From Paucibacter sediminis (GTDB lineage Bacteria; Pseudomonadota; Gammaproteobacteria; Burkholderiales; Burkholderiaceae_C): DNA of 64,000 nt. The translations under genes and the position numbers were made by a program. The notes below the pieces were generated by a model. That model searched no databases. It saw only the letters and a program-made list of their open reading frames with translations, and had not been told where the DNA came from. Positions within the stretch are counted from its first letter, which is position 1. Each line of letters opens with the position of its first letter. Where the stretch lies: positions 2,150,001-2,214,000 of the forward strand of contig NZ_CP116346.1 of NCBI RefSeq assembly GCF_030254645.1. Reading direction: 5' to 3'. This document shows positions 1 to 8,130 of this stretch, in pieces.

Positions 1-355
1 TGACGCCGTGGCGCACCGTGCGCACCCAGTCCTCGTTGCGGTAGCCCGCCACCACCGAGCCGGGGCCGGGGCTGATATTGGGCGCCTTGGCGTAGAGGCC
101 GCCGTCGGCGCCGTCGATGAAGGCCTTGCCCACGCCGCTGGCGCCATGGCAGTCGGCACAGCCGCGGCTGGCGAACAGGTAGCGGCCGCGCTCCAGCGCC
201 GCCGCGTCGCCGGGGATGGCCACCGCCGCCACCGGCAGCTCGATGCGGCGCGCGGCCTTGCGATCGCCCAGATAGGCGCCGAGCGCCAGGCCGGCGGCAC
301 CCAGGGCCGCCAGGCCCACCACGCTCAACAGGCTGCGTTTGATCCAGGGGTTCAT
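1..355 (-). CDS. Cytochrome c, class I, membrane-anchored (partial, C-terminus outside window)
   Basis: A monohaem c-type cytochrome that should carry electrons in the periplasm. The protein opens with a short basic stretch and a hydrophobic segment (about residues 9-28), which is an uncleaved anchor or a signal peptide. The haem-binding motif CADCH follows at residues 66-70, preceded by the LERGRYLF segment common in cytochromes of alcohol or sugar dehydrogenase complexes. The Met ligand and the C-terminus lie beyond the window. The start at 355 is chosen because GGAG sits 9 bases upstream. An in-frame ATG at 370 lacks such a site. It lies downstream of the cupin gene on the same strand and has its own copy of the promoter element seen upstream of that gene. 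The redox partner is unknown. Confidence 0.85.
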   Translation of the reverse strand, partial: MNPWIKRSLLSVVGLAALGAAGLALGAYLGDRKAARRIELPVAAVAIPGDAAALERGRYLFASRGCADCHGASGVGKAFIDGADGGLYAKAPNISPGPGSVVAGYRNEDWVRTVRHGV

Positions 356-385
356 GTCTTGCTGCTCCATGCTTGGGAAGGCGCT

Positions 386-432
386 CATTGTGGGCAGCCA
401 CCGGCGGCCGCGCATCGCCCGATGGAGCCATG
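386..432 (-). promoter_or_regulatory. Activator-type promoter element, copy 2 (cytochrome c gene)
   Basis: Read on the minus strand, 432-413 is a 20-base box matching CATGGCTCnnTCGGGCGATG. After exactly 14 bases comes GCTGCCCACAATG (398-386), which contains a plausible -10 (CACAAT). The same box, the same 14-base spacer and a near-identical -10 segment occur upstream of the cupin gene. No TTGACA-like -35 is visible, which fits a promoter that needs an activator. The divergent MalT-like regulator is the obvious candidate, by inference only. Confidence 0.55.
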
Positions 433-447
433 ACTTTCGGGCCCGCC

Positions 448-789
448 TCAGCTGGCGCAGGGCTGCGGCGCGCGCGTGTGCACCCACACCAGCTGCAGCG
501 GCTGGGTGCCGTGGTTGACGATCTGGAAGGGCGCCTGCGGTGGGATCAGCAGGGTGCAGGGCCCCTGGAAGCGCTGCGGGCCGCCGGCGATCAGCAGCTT
601 GCCGCTGCCGCTCTGGGCCAGCACCACCAGCTCGCCGGCGTGCTGCAGGATCTGGGTGTGGGCGCCGGGGGCCAGGCTGCGCAGCCAGACCTCGAAGCCT
701 TGCAGGCCCAGGCGCTGGTCGGCCGCGGCCAGGCATTGCTCGCCCTCCAGGCGCAGGGTGGGCAGATGGGCGTGCTGGAAGATGTGCAT
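448..789 (-). CDS. Small single-domain cupin protein
   Basis: A 113-residue protein made almost entirely of one cupin beta-barrel. A glycine/histidine strand (APGAHTQILQHAGELVVLAQ, about residues 45-64) leads to a second half containing FQGPCTLLIPPQAPFQIVNHG. It resembles the sugar- or ligand-sensing cupins found alone or in front of AraC domains, but no DNA-binding domain is present. His and Glu of the first cupin motif are kept, so metal binding is possible. The start at 789 is chosen because the reading upstream is low-complexity and the promoter element ends just before it (CACACT, then 8 bases, then ATG). It is divergent from the MalT-like regulator and followed by the cytochrome c gene. 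The ligand is unknown. Confidence 0.75.
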   Translation of the reverse strand: MHIFQHAHLPTLRLEGEQCLAAADQRLGLQGFEVWLRSLAPGAHTQILQHAGELVVLAQSGSGKLLIAGGPQRFQGPCTLLIPPQAPFQIVNHGTQPLQLVWVHTRAPQPCAS

Positions 790-796
790 GACGGCC

Positions 797-843
797 CAGT
801 GTGCGCAGCGGTGGCGCCGGCCACATCGCCCGAAAGAGCCATG
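797..843 (-). promoter_or_regulatory. Activator-type promoter element, copy 1 (cupin gene)
   Basis: On the minus strand the box CATGGCTCnnTCGGGCGATG occupies 843-824. Fourteen bases later comes GCTGCGCACACTG (809-797), and the cupin ATG follows 8 bases after the -10-like CACACT. The box matches copy 2 (432-413) at 18 of 20 positions, with an identical spacer length. It lies in the divergent gap about 85 bases upstream of the MalT-like regulator gene, so it could serve both directions. Confidence 0.55.
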
Positions 844-928
844 TCGCCCGGGCGCCGCAGCGACCGTAGCCCGCTTGGGTGACGTCAACCCTGAGTGCGC
901 CGCGGGCATGCTGTTGCAGAATCCGCGC

Positions 929-3625
929 ATGTCGCCGGCACCGTCATTTCCGTCGTTCGCGCTTGCCAAGATCCAGGCACCGCGTCCGCGTGCCAGCCTG
1001 GTGGCGCGCCCCGGCTTGGAGCGGGCGCTGGACCGGGCACTGGGCTCGCATCGCCTGACCCTGCTGGTGGCCCCGGCCGGCTATGGCAAGACCGCCGCGC
1101 TGACGCGCCAGCTCCAGGCCCTGCCCGCGGCCTGCGCGCTGGCCTGGATCTCGGCCGACGAGGACGACCAGGTGCAGCGCTTCCTGGCCTGCCTGAGCAC
1201 CGCGCTGGACCCCTACGACCTGCCCTGGCGGGTGGCGCCCGAGGCGCTGCCGACCCTGGCCGAGGCCGATGGCGGCCTGCGCAGCGTGGCCGACGAGATC
1301 GTCAACGCGCTCGCCTCGGCCGGCGTGGCCCAGGGCCTGATCGCGCTGGACGATGCGCACCGCATCACCGACCCGCGCGTGTTCGAGCTGTTGCAGATGA
1401 TGCTGGACCGCCTGCCCGCGCAATGGAGCGTCGTGATGGCCAGCCGGGTCGAGCCGCCGCTTTCGCTGGCGCGCTGGCGCGGCCTCGGCGAGCTGGCCGA
1501 GTTCCGCCAGTACGAGCTGCGCTTCAACGAGAGCGAGGTGGCCGAGCTGCTGGCCAGCAGCGGCCAGGCGCTCGCCGACGGCCAGGCCCGCCAGCTGCTG
1601 GAGCGCACCGATGGCTGGGCCGCCGGTCTGCGCCTGAGCCTGTCGGCGCGGTCGCGCGAGGCCGGGCCGGGCCTGGGCTCGCCCACCCAGCGCCATCTGT
1701 TCGACTACCTCGCCAGCGAGGTGCTGGACGACATGCCCGAGGCGCTGCGCTGGTTCCTGCTGCGCTGCGCGGTGCTGCCCGAGCTGACGGCGGCGCGCTG
1801 CGCCCATGTGAGCCGGCTGCCGCAGACCGCGCGCCTGCTGGAGGAGGTGGAGCGGCGCGGCCTCTTCGTCACCGCCCTCGATGCGCCCGAGCTGACGCTG
1901 CGCCTGCACGACCTGTTCCGCGATTTTCTGGAAGACCGGCTGCAGCGCGACTATCCCGACGAGCTGCCCTATCTGCTGCGCCGCGCCGCCGACGACGAGC
2001 CCGACCTGAGCCGCGCGATCGGCTACCTGACCCGCGCCGGCGCCTGGGACGAGGCGGCGCGCGTGCTGGCCCAGCGCGGGCCGGCCCTGGTGCCGGTGGG
2101 CGCCGGCCCGGTGCTGGAGCAGCTGCTGGCGCTGTTCCCGCCGGCCGCCTTCCAGCGCCATGCCGATCTGCACTTCCTGCGCGGCCTCAGCACCTTTCCG
2201 CGTTTCGACTTCCAGGGCATGGTGGAGGCGATGCAGCAGGCCGCCACCGGCTATTACCGCGAGGGCCGTGCCGAAGCCTCGGCCCTGGCGCTGGCCCATG
2301 CCTATATCGGCATGCAGAACACCGCGCGCCTGGACGAGGCCGCCCGGGGTCTGGCCGAGCTGTGCCAGCAGCCGCTGCCCGACGAGGTGCTGACCTTCGT
2401 CTGCTTTGCGCGCGCCTGGGCCGCCTATGCCCAGGGGCGTTCCGAGGCGGTGGCGCCGCTGGTGGGCGAGATGCTGGAGGCGCTGGAGCGCGCCAACGAT
2501 CCGCAGATCTGGGACCGCTGCTTCTTCCTCAGCATCCTCACCGGTCTGCCGGGCATGAAGCCGATGCTGGAGCGCTTTGCCAACGGCGCCAGCCGCCTGG
2601 CCTCGGAGCAGCCGACCCAGCTGCGCGCCGGCGTCGCCCATATCCGCGCCTGGCTGGCGTTCTCCGACGGGCAGCTGGCCGAGGCCGCGCAATGGCTGGC
2701 CCAGGCCGATGCCGATGTGCGCTGGCTGGGGCGGCCGCGCAGCCTGATGACCGAGAGCTGGATGGCGCACACCCTGATCGACGCGGTGCGCGGCGATGCC
2801 GCCGCCAGCCGCCAGGCCGGCGAGGAGAACAAGCGCGATCTGGAGCAGCATTCGCTGCTGTGCAACCGCCTCGCGCATGAGTACGAGGAACTCTTCACCT
2901 ATGTGCGCGGCTGCTGGCTGCTGGGCGATGGCCAGCGCCTGCGCGAGCTGGATGCCGCGCTGGCGCGCACCGGCAACGCCTATGAATGGGCCGCCGGCGC
3001 CGACGACCGGCGCTTCAGCCAGGCCCTGGTGGCGCTGCTGGATGAACGCCTGAGCGAGGCCCGCGAGCTGCTGCGGCCGCTGGCCTTCGATCAGGAACGC
3101 TCCTGCTTCTTCCCGGCCGCGCAGGCGCGCGTGCTGCTGGCCGATACCGAGCTGCGCCTGGGCCTGCGCGACGCCGCCGCGGCCACCCTGCAGCCCTGGC
3201 TGGCCGGCGTGCTGCAGGGCGGCGATCGCGGTGGCGCCCTGCTGGCCGGCCTGCCCAGCCTGCAGCGCCTGGCGGGTGCCGACTGGGGCGCACGCCTGCC
3301 GCCCGCGCAGGCCGCGCTGTTGCGCGAGCTGCTCGCCCAGATGCCTGCGGCGGCCCAGCCCGGCGTGGCGATGCAAGTGGCTGCGCCGCGGGCGGCCCCA
3401 GCAGCCGGCGGCGCCCGCGCCGAGGCCTTGCAAAGCCTGCTGACCGAGCGCGAGCTGGAGGTGCTGGAGCGCCTGGCCGCGGGCGACAGCAACAAGCTGA
3501 TCGCGCGCGTGCTGGACCTCAGCCCGCACACCGTCAAGCGTCATGTCGCCAACATCCTCGGCAAGCTGGGTGCCGACACGCGCGGCCAGGCGGCGGCGCA
3601 TTGGCACCGGGACGGCGTATCCTAG
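929..3625 (+). CDS. MalT-like large ATP-binding LuxR-family (LAL) transcriptional activator
   Basis: An 898-residue regulator of the LAL/STAND type. A Walker A motif (VAPAGYGKT, about 47-55) and a Walker B-like LIALDDAH (about 137-144) form the N-terminal ATPase. A long alpha-helical TPR-like sensor region follows. A C-terminal LuxR helix-turn-helix covers roughly the last 65 residues (LTERELEVLERLAAGDSNK, then LSPHTVKRHVANILGKLG). In this family ATP and an inducer drive oligomerisation and activation at promoters. The start at 929 is preferred over the in-frame ATG at 908 because CAGAAT ends 6 bases before it, a pattern repeated at other genes here, and neither start has a Shine-Dalgarno sequence. 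It is divergent from the cupin and cytochrome c genes, which carry twin upstream boxes, so it probably activates them. The inducer is unknown. Confidence 0.88.
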   Translation: MSPAPSFPSFALAKIQAPRPRASLVARPGLERALDRALGSHRLTLLVAPAGYGKTAALTRQLQALPAACALAWISADEDDQVQRFLACLSTALDPYDLPWRVAPEALPTLAEADGGLRSVADEIVNALASAGVAQGLIALDDAHRITDPRVFELLQMMLDRLPAQWSVVMASRVEPPLSLARWRGLGELAEFRQYELRFNESEVAELLASSGQALADGQARQLLERTDGWAAGLRLSLSARSREAGPGLGSPTQRHLFDYLASEVLDDMPEALRWFLLRCAVLPELTAARCAHVSRLPQTARLLEEVERRGLFVTALDAPELTLRLHDLFRDFLEDRLQRDYPDELPYLLRRAADDEPDLSRAIGYLTRAGAWDEAARVLAQRGPALVPVGAGPVLEQLLALFPPAAFQRHADLHFLRGLSTFPRFDFQGMVEAMQQAATGYYREGRAEASALALAHAYIGMQNTARLDEAARGLAELCQQPLPDEVLTFVCFARAWAAYAQGRSEAVAPLVGEMLEALERANDPQIWDRCFFLSILTGLPGMKPMLERFANGASRLASEQPTQLRAGVAHIRAWLAFSDGQLAEAAQWLAQADADVRWLGRPRSLMTESWMAHTLIDAVRGDAAASRQAGEENKRDLEQHSLLCNRLAHEYEELFTYVRGCWLLGDGQRLRELDAALARTGNAYEWAAGADDRRFSQALVALLDERLSEARELLRPLAFDQERSCFFPAAQARVLLADTELRLGLRDAAAATLQPWLAGVLQGGDRGGALLAGLPSLQRLAGADWGARLPPAQAALLRELLAQMPAAAQPGVAMQVAAPRAAPAAGGARAEALQSLLTERELEVLERLAAGDSNKLIARVLDLSPHTVKRHVANILGKLGADTRGQAAAHWHRDGVS

Positions 3626-3629
3626 GGCG

Positions 3630-4325
3630 ATGCGCCGCAGCCGTTTCCTGAGCATCGTCCTGTTGAGCCTGGGCACCCTGCCGGCCTGGGCCGCCGAGGG
3701 GCCGCGCCAGAACCTCTGGGTCGAGCTGCGCTGGGTCGAGTCCAGCGTCAGCGGTGCCGCGGTGGCCGGCGTGCGCGAGGGCGCGGTGGTGGTGGGCACG
3801 GCCGGCTCGGTCTCGCCGCGCGGCTCGGTCGAGCTCAGCACCCGGCGGCGCGACGAAGGCGCCGAGCAGCTGCAACGGCTGCTGGTGCTGAACGGCCACA
3901 GCGCCTCGGTGCAGCTGAGCGAGCTGGCGCCGGTGGAATGGCTGGACTACGGCGTGCAGGCCGACCTGAATGCCAATGGCAATGCCGGGCCGGCCCAGCC
4001 GGGCAAGGTCTACGCCCTGCCGCGCAAGAGCATGGTGGAGCAGACGCGTGGATTCAGCGTCAGCCCGCATTGGCCCGGCGGCAGCCAGCCGGTGCGGGTG
4101 GAACTGAAGGCGCAAGACCTGACCCCCGGTGCCATGAACGGTGCGGGCGGCACGCCGGTGCGCAGCCAGGTGCTCAGCACCGTGCAGGTGCCGCTGGGCG
4201 ACTGGGTCACGGTGGCGCACAGCGGCCAGGGCCTGCAGCGCCAGGAGCGCGGCGTGATCAGCAGCCGCGATGCCGAAGCACGCAGCCTGCGCGAGCTGCA
4301 GCTGCGCGTGCAGCTGGCGCCCTGA
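3630..4325 (+). CDS. Secreted protein of unknown function, coupled to the LAL regulator
   Basis: I do not recognise this 231-residue protein with confidence. It starts with a clear signal peptide (MRRSRFLSIVLLSLG, cleavage near AWA-AE at about 22). The mature part is rich in beta-strand patterns: VELRWVESSVSG, a glycine/valine-rich strand, RLLVLNGHSASVQL, SPHWPGG and VPLGDWVTVA. Alternating polar strands around a short NGHSA turn recall secretin-like beta modules, but this is a weak resemblance. The ATG at 3630 lies only 4 bases after the regulator's stop codon, so translation may be coupled. It ends just before the convergent LysR gene. Confidence 0.6.
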   Translation: MRRSRFLSIVLLSLGTLPAWAAEGPRQNLWVELRWVESSVSGAAVAGVREGAVVVGTAGSVSPRGSVELSTRRRDEGAEQLQRLLVLNGHSASVQLSELAPVEWLDYGVQADLNANGNAGPAQPGKVYALPRKSMVEQTRGFSVSPHWPGGSQPVRVELKAQDLTPGAMNGAGGTPVRSQVLSTVQVPLGDWVTVAHSGQGLQRQERGVISSRDAEARSLRELQLRVQLAP

Positions 4326-4337
4326 GCATCGTCAGCC

Positions 4338-5261
4338 TCAACCCTTGGCCGCGGCCGCGATCAGCGCCTGGGTCTCGCGCTGCAGCAGTTCCACCAGGGC
4401 CTGCGCGGCGGCGCTGAGCCGCCGGCCGCGCGGCGTCACCAGGCCCAGCGGGCGCGGCATCACCGGTTCCACCAGGCGCCGTCGCAGCACGCTGGGGCCC
4501 TGCGCCACCAGGGCCGCCAGTTCGGGCAGGGCGGCCACGCCCAGGCCGGCGGCCACCATGGCATTGATGGTAGCGAGGTGCTCCACCTCGTAACGCGGCG
4601 CGAAGCGCAGGCCGTTCTGCAGGAAGGCCTCCTCGGCGTACTGGCGCACGCTGGTGGGCCGCGGCATCGAGATATGCGGCAGCTCCAGGGTCTCGGCCCA
4701 GCGCAGCGGCTTCTTGCGCCGCGCCAGCGCATGCTCGGCCGGCAGTAGCAGCACGAAGCGGTCCTCGCCCAGCGGCGTGTATTCGAGGTCGGCATAGGCC
4801 GGGTTGGCGGCGGTGAGGGCGAAGTCGGCCTGGCCGGCGCGCACCAGATCGAAGGCCGGGCCCGAGAGGCTGTCCAGCATCTCCAGGCGCACGCCCGGGT
4901 ATTGCGCGGCGAAGCGCGCAAACGCGGTGGGCACGGCGGTGGCGGCCAGCGAGGGCAGGGCGGCCACGCGCACGCGGCCGCTGCGCAGCTCGCTGACATC
5001 GCGCACCGCCAGCACCGCGGCATCGGCCTGCTGCTGCACCAGGCGCATGCGCTCGACGAACACCGCCCCCGCCTCGGTGAGCCGCACCGCGCGCGTGCTG
5101 CGCTCGAACAGCGCCGTGCCCAGCGCCGCCTCCAGGCGCGCGATCACGCCCGAGACCGCCGGCTGCGAGAGATGCAGGCGCTCGGCGGCGCGGCGGTAGT
5201 TGAGTGTCTCGGCCAGGGTCAGGAAGACCTCCAGCTCGCGCAGTGAGCAATTGATCAGCAT
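4338..5261 (-). CDS. LysR-family transcriptional regulator
   Basis: A 307-residue LysR regulator. The N-terminal winged helix-turn-helix is plain (LRELEVFLTLAETLNYRRAA, then LHLSQPAVSGVIARLEAALG, about residues 7-45). A linker helix and a two-lobed substrate-binding domain follow, with the typical start VRVAALPSLAATAVP at about 96. The gene is divergent from the dehydrogenase/BKACE/Bug operon, with 84 bases between the start codons. This is the usual arrangement for a LysR protein that controls its neighbours and senses a pathway intermediate. The inducer may be the acid handled by that operon, but this is inference. Confidence 0.92.
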   Translation of the reverse strand: MLINCSLRELEVFLTLAETLNYRRAAERLHLSQPAVSGVIARLEAALGTALFERSTRAVRLTEAGAVFVERMRLVQQQADAAVLAVRDVSELRSGRVRVAALPSLAATAVPTAFARFAAQYPGVRLEMLDSLSGPAFDLVRAGQADFALTAANPAYADLEYTPLGEDRFVLLLPAEHALARRKKPLRWAETLELPHISMPRPTSVRQYAEEAFLQNGLRFAPRYEVEHLATINAMVAAGLGVAALPELAALVAQGPSVLRRRLVEPVMPRPLGLVTPRGRRLSAAAQALVELLQRETQALIAAAAKG

Positions 5262-5345
5262 GGCTGATCAATTTATCCGAAATGACGAATGGACGTATTA
5301 ATTCCTTGTTCCTAGACTGGCCCGCAGACAGAGCAGGAGTGACGC
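5262..5345. promoter_or_regulatory. Divergent LysR / catabolic operon control region
   Basis: This is an AT-richer gap between the LysR start and the GTG start of the dehydrogenase gene. It contains TGATCAATTTATCC (about 5266-5279) and GTATTAATTCC (about 5296-5306), short imperfect dyads of the T-N11-A style bound by LysR proteins. TAGACT (5313-5318) is a possible -10 for the rightward operon. AGGAG at 5335-5339 lies 6 bases before the GTG at 5346 and fixes that start. The operator assignment is tentative. Confidence 0.4.
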
Positions 5346-6308
5346 GTGGCGACGACCAAGGAATTGCGAACGGCGGTGGTGGTGGGTGGCGGCACCATGG
5401 GCGCCGATGTGGCGGTGGTGCTGCTGCGCGGCGGCTTCGCGGTCAGCGTGGTGGAGCAGCAGGCGGCACGCCGCGCGCTGCTGCCCGCCTATGTGGCCGA
5501 GCGGCTGGCACCGCTGGGCCTGCAAGCGCGTGTGAGCGAGCTGCAGCTGGCGGCCGGGCTGGACGAGCTGGACTGGGGCGGCATCGAGCTTGTGATCGAA
5601 TGCATCCCCGAGCAGCTGCCCCTCAAGCAGGCCTTGTTCGCCGCGCTGCAGCGGCGCGCGCGACCCGATTGCCTGCTCACCAGCAACAGCTCGAGCTTCC
5701 CCATCAGCGCGATCGCCGCGGGCCTGCCCACGCAGCAGCGCATGCTGGGCCTGCACTACTTCATGCCGGCGCATCTGGTGCCCCTGGTGGAGGTGGTGCT
5801 GGGCCCGCTGAGCGATTCCGCACTGGCCGAGCAGCTGGCCGAGGCCATGCGTGGCTGCGGCCTGGTGCCGGTGCTGGTGCGCAAGGACAAGCCCGGCTTC
5901 CTGGCCAACCGCCTGCAGCATGCGCTGGCGCGCGAGGCCTTTGCCCTCATCGACGAGGGCGTCGCCAGCGCCGAGGACGTGGATGCCGCGGTGCGCTTCG
6001 GTTTCGGCTTCCGCTTTCTCGCCGCCGGCCCGGTGCTGCAGCGCGACCATGCGGGCCTGGACGTGCATTGCGCCGCCGCCGCCACCATGTACCCGACGCT
6101 CAGCAATGCCAGCGAACCTTCCGCCGCGCTGCGCGAGCGCGTGGCCCAGGGCCGCCTGGGCATGAAGACGGGCGGCGGCTTCTACGACTGGCCGCCCGAG
6201 CGCCGTGCCGCCGAACGGGCGCGTTATGACGCGCTGCTGACGCAAGGCCTGGCCCTGCTGGCCGCCGAGCTGCCGCCGCTGCGCGGCGCACCCGGGGAGG
6301 CCGCGTGA
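5346..6308 (+). CDS. 3-hydroxyacyl-CoA dehydrogenase family oxidoreductase (L-carnitine-dehydrogenase-like)
   Basis: A 320-residue NAD-dependent dehydrogenase. The N-terminal Rossmann fold carries VVVGGGTMGADVAVVLLRGG (about 11-30). The family motifs LTSNSSSFPISAI and HYFMPAHLVPLVEVV follow, then a C-terminal helical domain beginning KPGFLANRLQHALAREAF. Single-domain members of this size include 3-hydroxybutyryl-CoA, lambda-crystallin and L-carnitine dehydrogenases. The BKACE gene overlaps it (GTGA), and in known carnitine and related 3-hydroxy acid routes a dehydrogenase makes the beta-keto acid that BKACE then cleaves. I therefore favour oxidation of a 3-hydroxy acid rather than a CoA ester. 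The start is GTG with a good Shine-Dalgarno sequence. The substrate is not determined. Confidence 0.82.
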   Translation: MATTKELRTAVVVGGGTMGADVAVVLLRGGFAVSVVEQQAARRALLPAYVAERLAPLGLQARVSELQLAAGLDELDWGGIELVIECIPEQLPLKQALFAALQRRARPDCLLTSNSSSFPISAIAAGLPTQQRMLGLHYFMPAHLVPLVEVVLGPLSDSALAEQLAEAMRGCGLVPVLVRKDKPGFLANRLQHALAREAFALIDEGVASAEDVDAAVRFGFGFRFLAAGPVLQRDHAGLDVHCAAAATMYPTLSNASEPSAALRERVAQGRLGMKTGGGFYDWPPERRAAERARYDALLTQGLALLAAELPPLRGAPGEAA

Positions 6309-7120
6309 ACGAGCCGCTCATCATCACGGTGGCGCCCAACGGCGCCTACAAGCAGCCCGGCGACCATGCCCAGCTGCCGATCACGCCGGCGACGCTGGCC
6401 GCCACCGCCAAGCGCTGCTGCGATGCCGGCGCGGCCATGCTGCACCTGCATATCCGCGATGCCGCCGGGCGCCACAGCCTGGATGTGGAGGGCTATCGCG
6501 AGGCCTTGCGCGTGGTGCGCGCGGCGGTGGGCGATGCGATGGTGCTGCAGGTCACCAGCGAGGCGGCCAAGGTCTACCGCGCGCCGCAGCAGATCGCGAT
6601 GGTGCGCGAGCTGCGGCCCGAGGCGGTGTCGGTGGGCCTGCGCGAGCTGGACCAGCCCGAGATCGGCGAGGCCGGCCTGGCGGCCTTCTTCGGCTGGCTG
6701 GCGGCCGAGCGCATCATGACCCAGGTGATCGTCTACGACGTCGCCGACCTGCAGCGCTGGCAGGTGCTGCGCGCCACCGGCCTGATCCCCGACGCGCCCT
6801 GGTTGCTGCTCTTCGTGCTGGGCCGTTACAGCGCCGGCCAGGTCTCGTCGCCGCAGGATCTGCTGCCCTTTGTGCAGGCGCACCAGGGGCCTGAGCCCTG
6901 GGCGGTGTGCGCCTTCGGCGCCGCCGAGCATGCCTGCATGACGGCCGCCGCGGCGCTGGGCGGCCATGTGCGCGTGGGTTTCGAGAACAACCTCTATCTC
7001 AAGGACGGCAGCCTGGCGCCCGACAACGCCGCCCTGGTGCAGCAGGTGGCGCAGAGCGCCGCCGTGCTGGGCCGGCCGCTGGCCAGCGCGGCCTGGCTGC
7101 GCGCGCGCTTGCTGCCCTGA
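6305..7120 (+). CDS. BKACE family beta-keto acid cleavage enzyme (DUF849)
   Basis: A 271-residue zinc-dependent TIM-barrel enzyme of the beta-keto acid cleavage family. The family condenses a beta-keto acid with acetyl-CoA to give acetoacetate and a new CoA ester. Visible signatures are IITVAPNGAYKQPGD at the start, the zinc-binding HLHIRD (about residues 48-53), the strand VLQVTSEA, and near the end VRVGFENNLYLKDG. The start is a GTG overlapping the upstream stop codon (GTGA), so the two genes are translationally coupled. Substrate range in this family is broad (dehydrocarnitine, 3-keto-5-aminohexanoate, beta-ketoadipate-like acids), and the sequence alone does not choose between them. Confidence 0.88.
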   Translation: MNEPLIITVAPNGAYKQPGDHAQLPITPATLAATAKRCCDAGAAMLHLHIRDAAGRHSLDVEGYREALRVVRAAVGDAMVLQVTSEAAKVYRAPQQIAMVRELRPEAVSVGLRELDQPEIGEAGLAAFFGWLAAERIMTQVIVYDVADLQRWQVLRATGLIPDAPWLLLFVLGRYSAGQVSSPQDLLPFVQAHQGPEPWAVCAFGAAEHACMTAAAALGGHVRVGFENNLYLKDGSLAPDNAALVQQVAQSAAVLGRPLASAAWLRARLLP

Positions 7121-7149
7121 ATCCCTACAAAACCACCGGAGACAAGCCC

Positions 7150-8127
7150 ATGCACCGTCGACACCTGCTCAGCGCCGCGGCGCTCGCCCTGCTCGCCGCC
7201 AGCGGCGCGGCCCAGGCCCAGGAGGCCTATCCCTCCAAGCCGATCCGCTTCATCGTGCCCTACCCGCCGGGCGGACCTACCGATTTGATGGCGCGGCTGC
7301 TGCAACCCGAGCTGCAGCAGCGCCTGGGCGTCACCATCGTGATCGAGAACCGGGGCGGCGCGGGCGGCAATGTGGGCACGGCCGAAGTGGCGCGCCAGGC
7401 CCCCGCCGACGGCTACACCCTGCTGCTGGCGGCCAGCGGCCCGATGGCGGTGAACCAGAGCCTGTTCAAGAGCCTGAGCTACAGCCCGCTCACCGATCTG
7501 GTGCCGGTGATCCAGCTCTCCTCCTTCCCGCTGGTGCTGGAGGTGCACCCCTCGCTGGGCATCAAGACGGTGAAGGAGTTCCTGGCGCTGACCGGCAAAC
7601 CCGGCGAGGGCCTGAGCTTCGCCTCGGCCGGCAGCGGCACGCCCCAGCACCTGGCCGGCGAGATCTACAACAAGGCGGTGGGCGCGAAGCTCAGTCACAT
7701 CCCCTACCGCGGCGCCGGCCCGGCGCTGAACGATCTGCTGGGCGGCCAGGTGAAGGTGATGTTCGACGTGCTGGGCAGCTCGTTGCCGCACATCAACAGC
7801 GGCAAGCTGGTGCCGCTGGCGGTGACCTCGGCGCAGCGCAGCCCAGCGCTGCCGAACGTGCCGACGCTGGCGGAGTCGGGCCTGGCGAACTTCGAGGTCA
7901 CCGCCTGGCATGGCATCGCGATGCGTGCCGGCACGCCGGCGGCCCATGTGCAAAAGCTCAACAGCACCCTGCTGGCGATCTTCAAGGAGCCCGCCTTCCG
8001 CAAGAAATGGGAGCAGCTGGGCACGCCGGTGGTGGCCGGCAGCGCCGAGAGCTTCGGCCAGCTGATACGCACCGAGTCGGTCCGACTGGGTCGGGTGGTG
8101 CGCGAATCTGGCGCCACGGCGGACTGA
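7150..8127 (+). CDS. Bug-family (TctC-like) tricarboxylate-type solute-binding protein
   Basis: A 325-residue periplasmic binding protein with an N-terminal signal peptide (MHRRHLLSAAALALLAASG, ending AQA-QE). It shows the family hallmarks YPSKPIRFIVPYPPGGPTD, VIENRGGAGGNVGT and a conserved SLPHINSGKLVPLAV segment. Bug proteins capture carboxylates for TctAB-type transporters. Betaproteobacteria hold many orphan copies, and no tctA or tctB gene is seen here. A good Shine-Dalgarno site (GGAG, 9 bases upstream) supports the start. It sits directly after the dehydrogenase and BKACE genes, so it probably brings in or senses the acid they degrade. Confidence 0.9.
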   Translation: MHRRHLLSAAALALLAASGAAQAQEAYPSKPIRFIVPYPPGGPTDLMARLLQPELQQRLGVTIVIENRGGAGGNVGTAEVARQAPADGYTLLLAASGPMAVNQSLFKSLSYSPLTDLVPVIQLSSFPLVLEVHPSLGIKTVKEFLALTGKPGEGLSFASAGSGTPQHLAGEIYNKAVGAKLSHIPYRGAGPALNDLLGGQVKVMFDVLGSSLPHINSGKLVPLAVTSAQRSPALPNVPTLAESGLANFEVTAWHGIAMRAGTPAAHVQKLNSTLLAIFKEPAFRKKWEQLGTPVVAGSAESFGQLIRTESVRLGRVVRESGATAD

Positions 8128-8130
8128 TAT

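Noticed and set aside
944-3841. A 965-codon open frame on the minus strand opposite the LAL regulator
   Set aside because: High GC keeps antisense frames open. The predicted protein is low-complexity Gln/Arg/Gly-rich with no domain, while the plus strand has a complete regulator.
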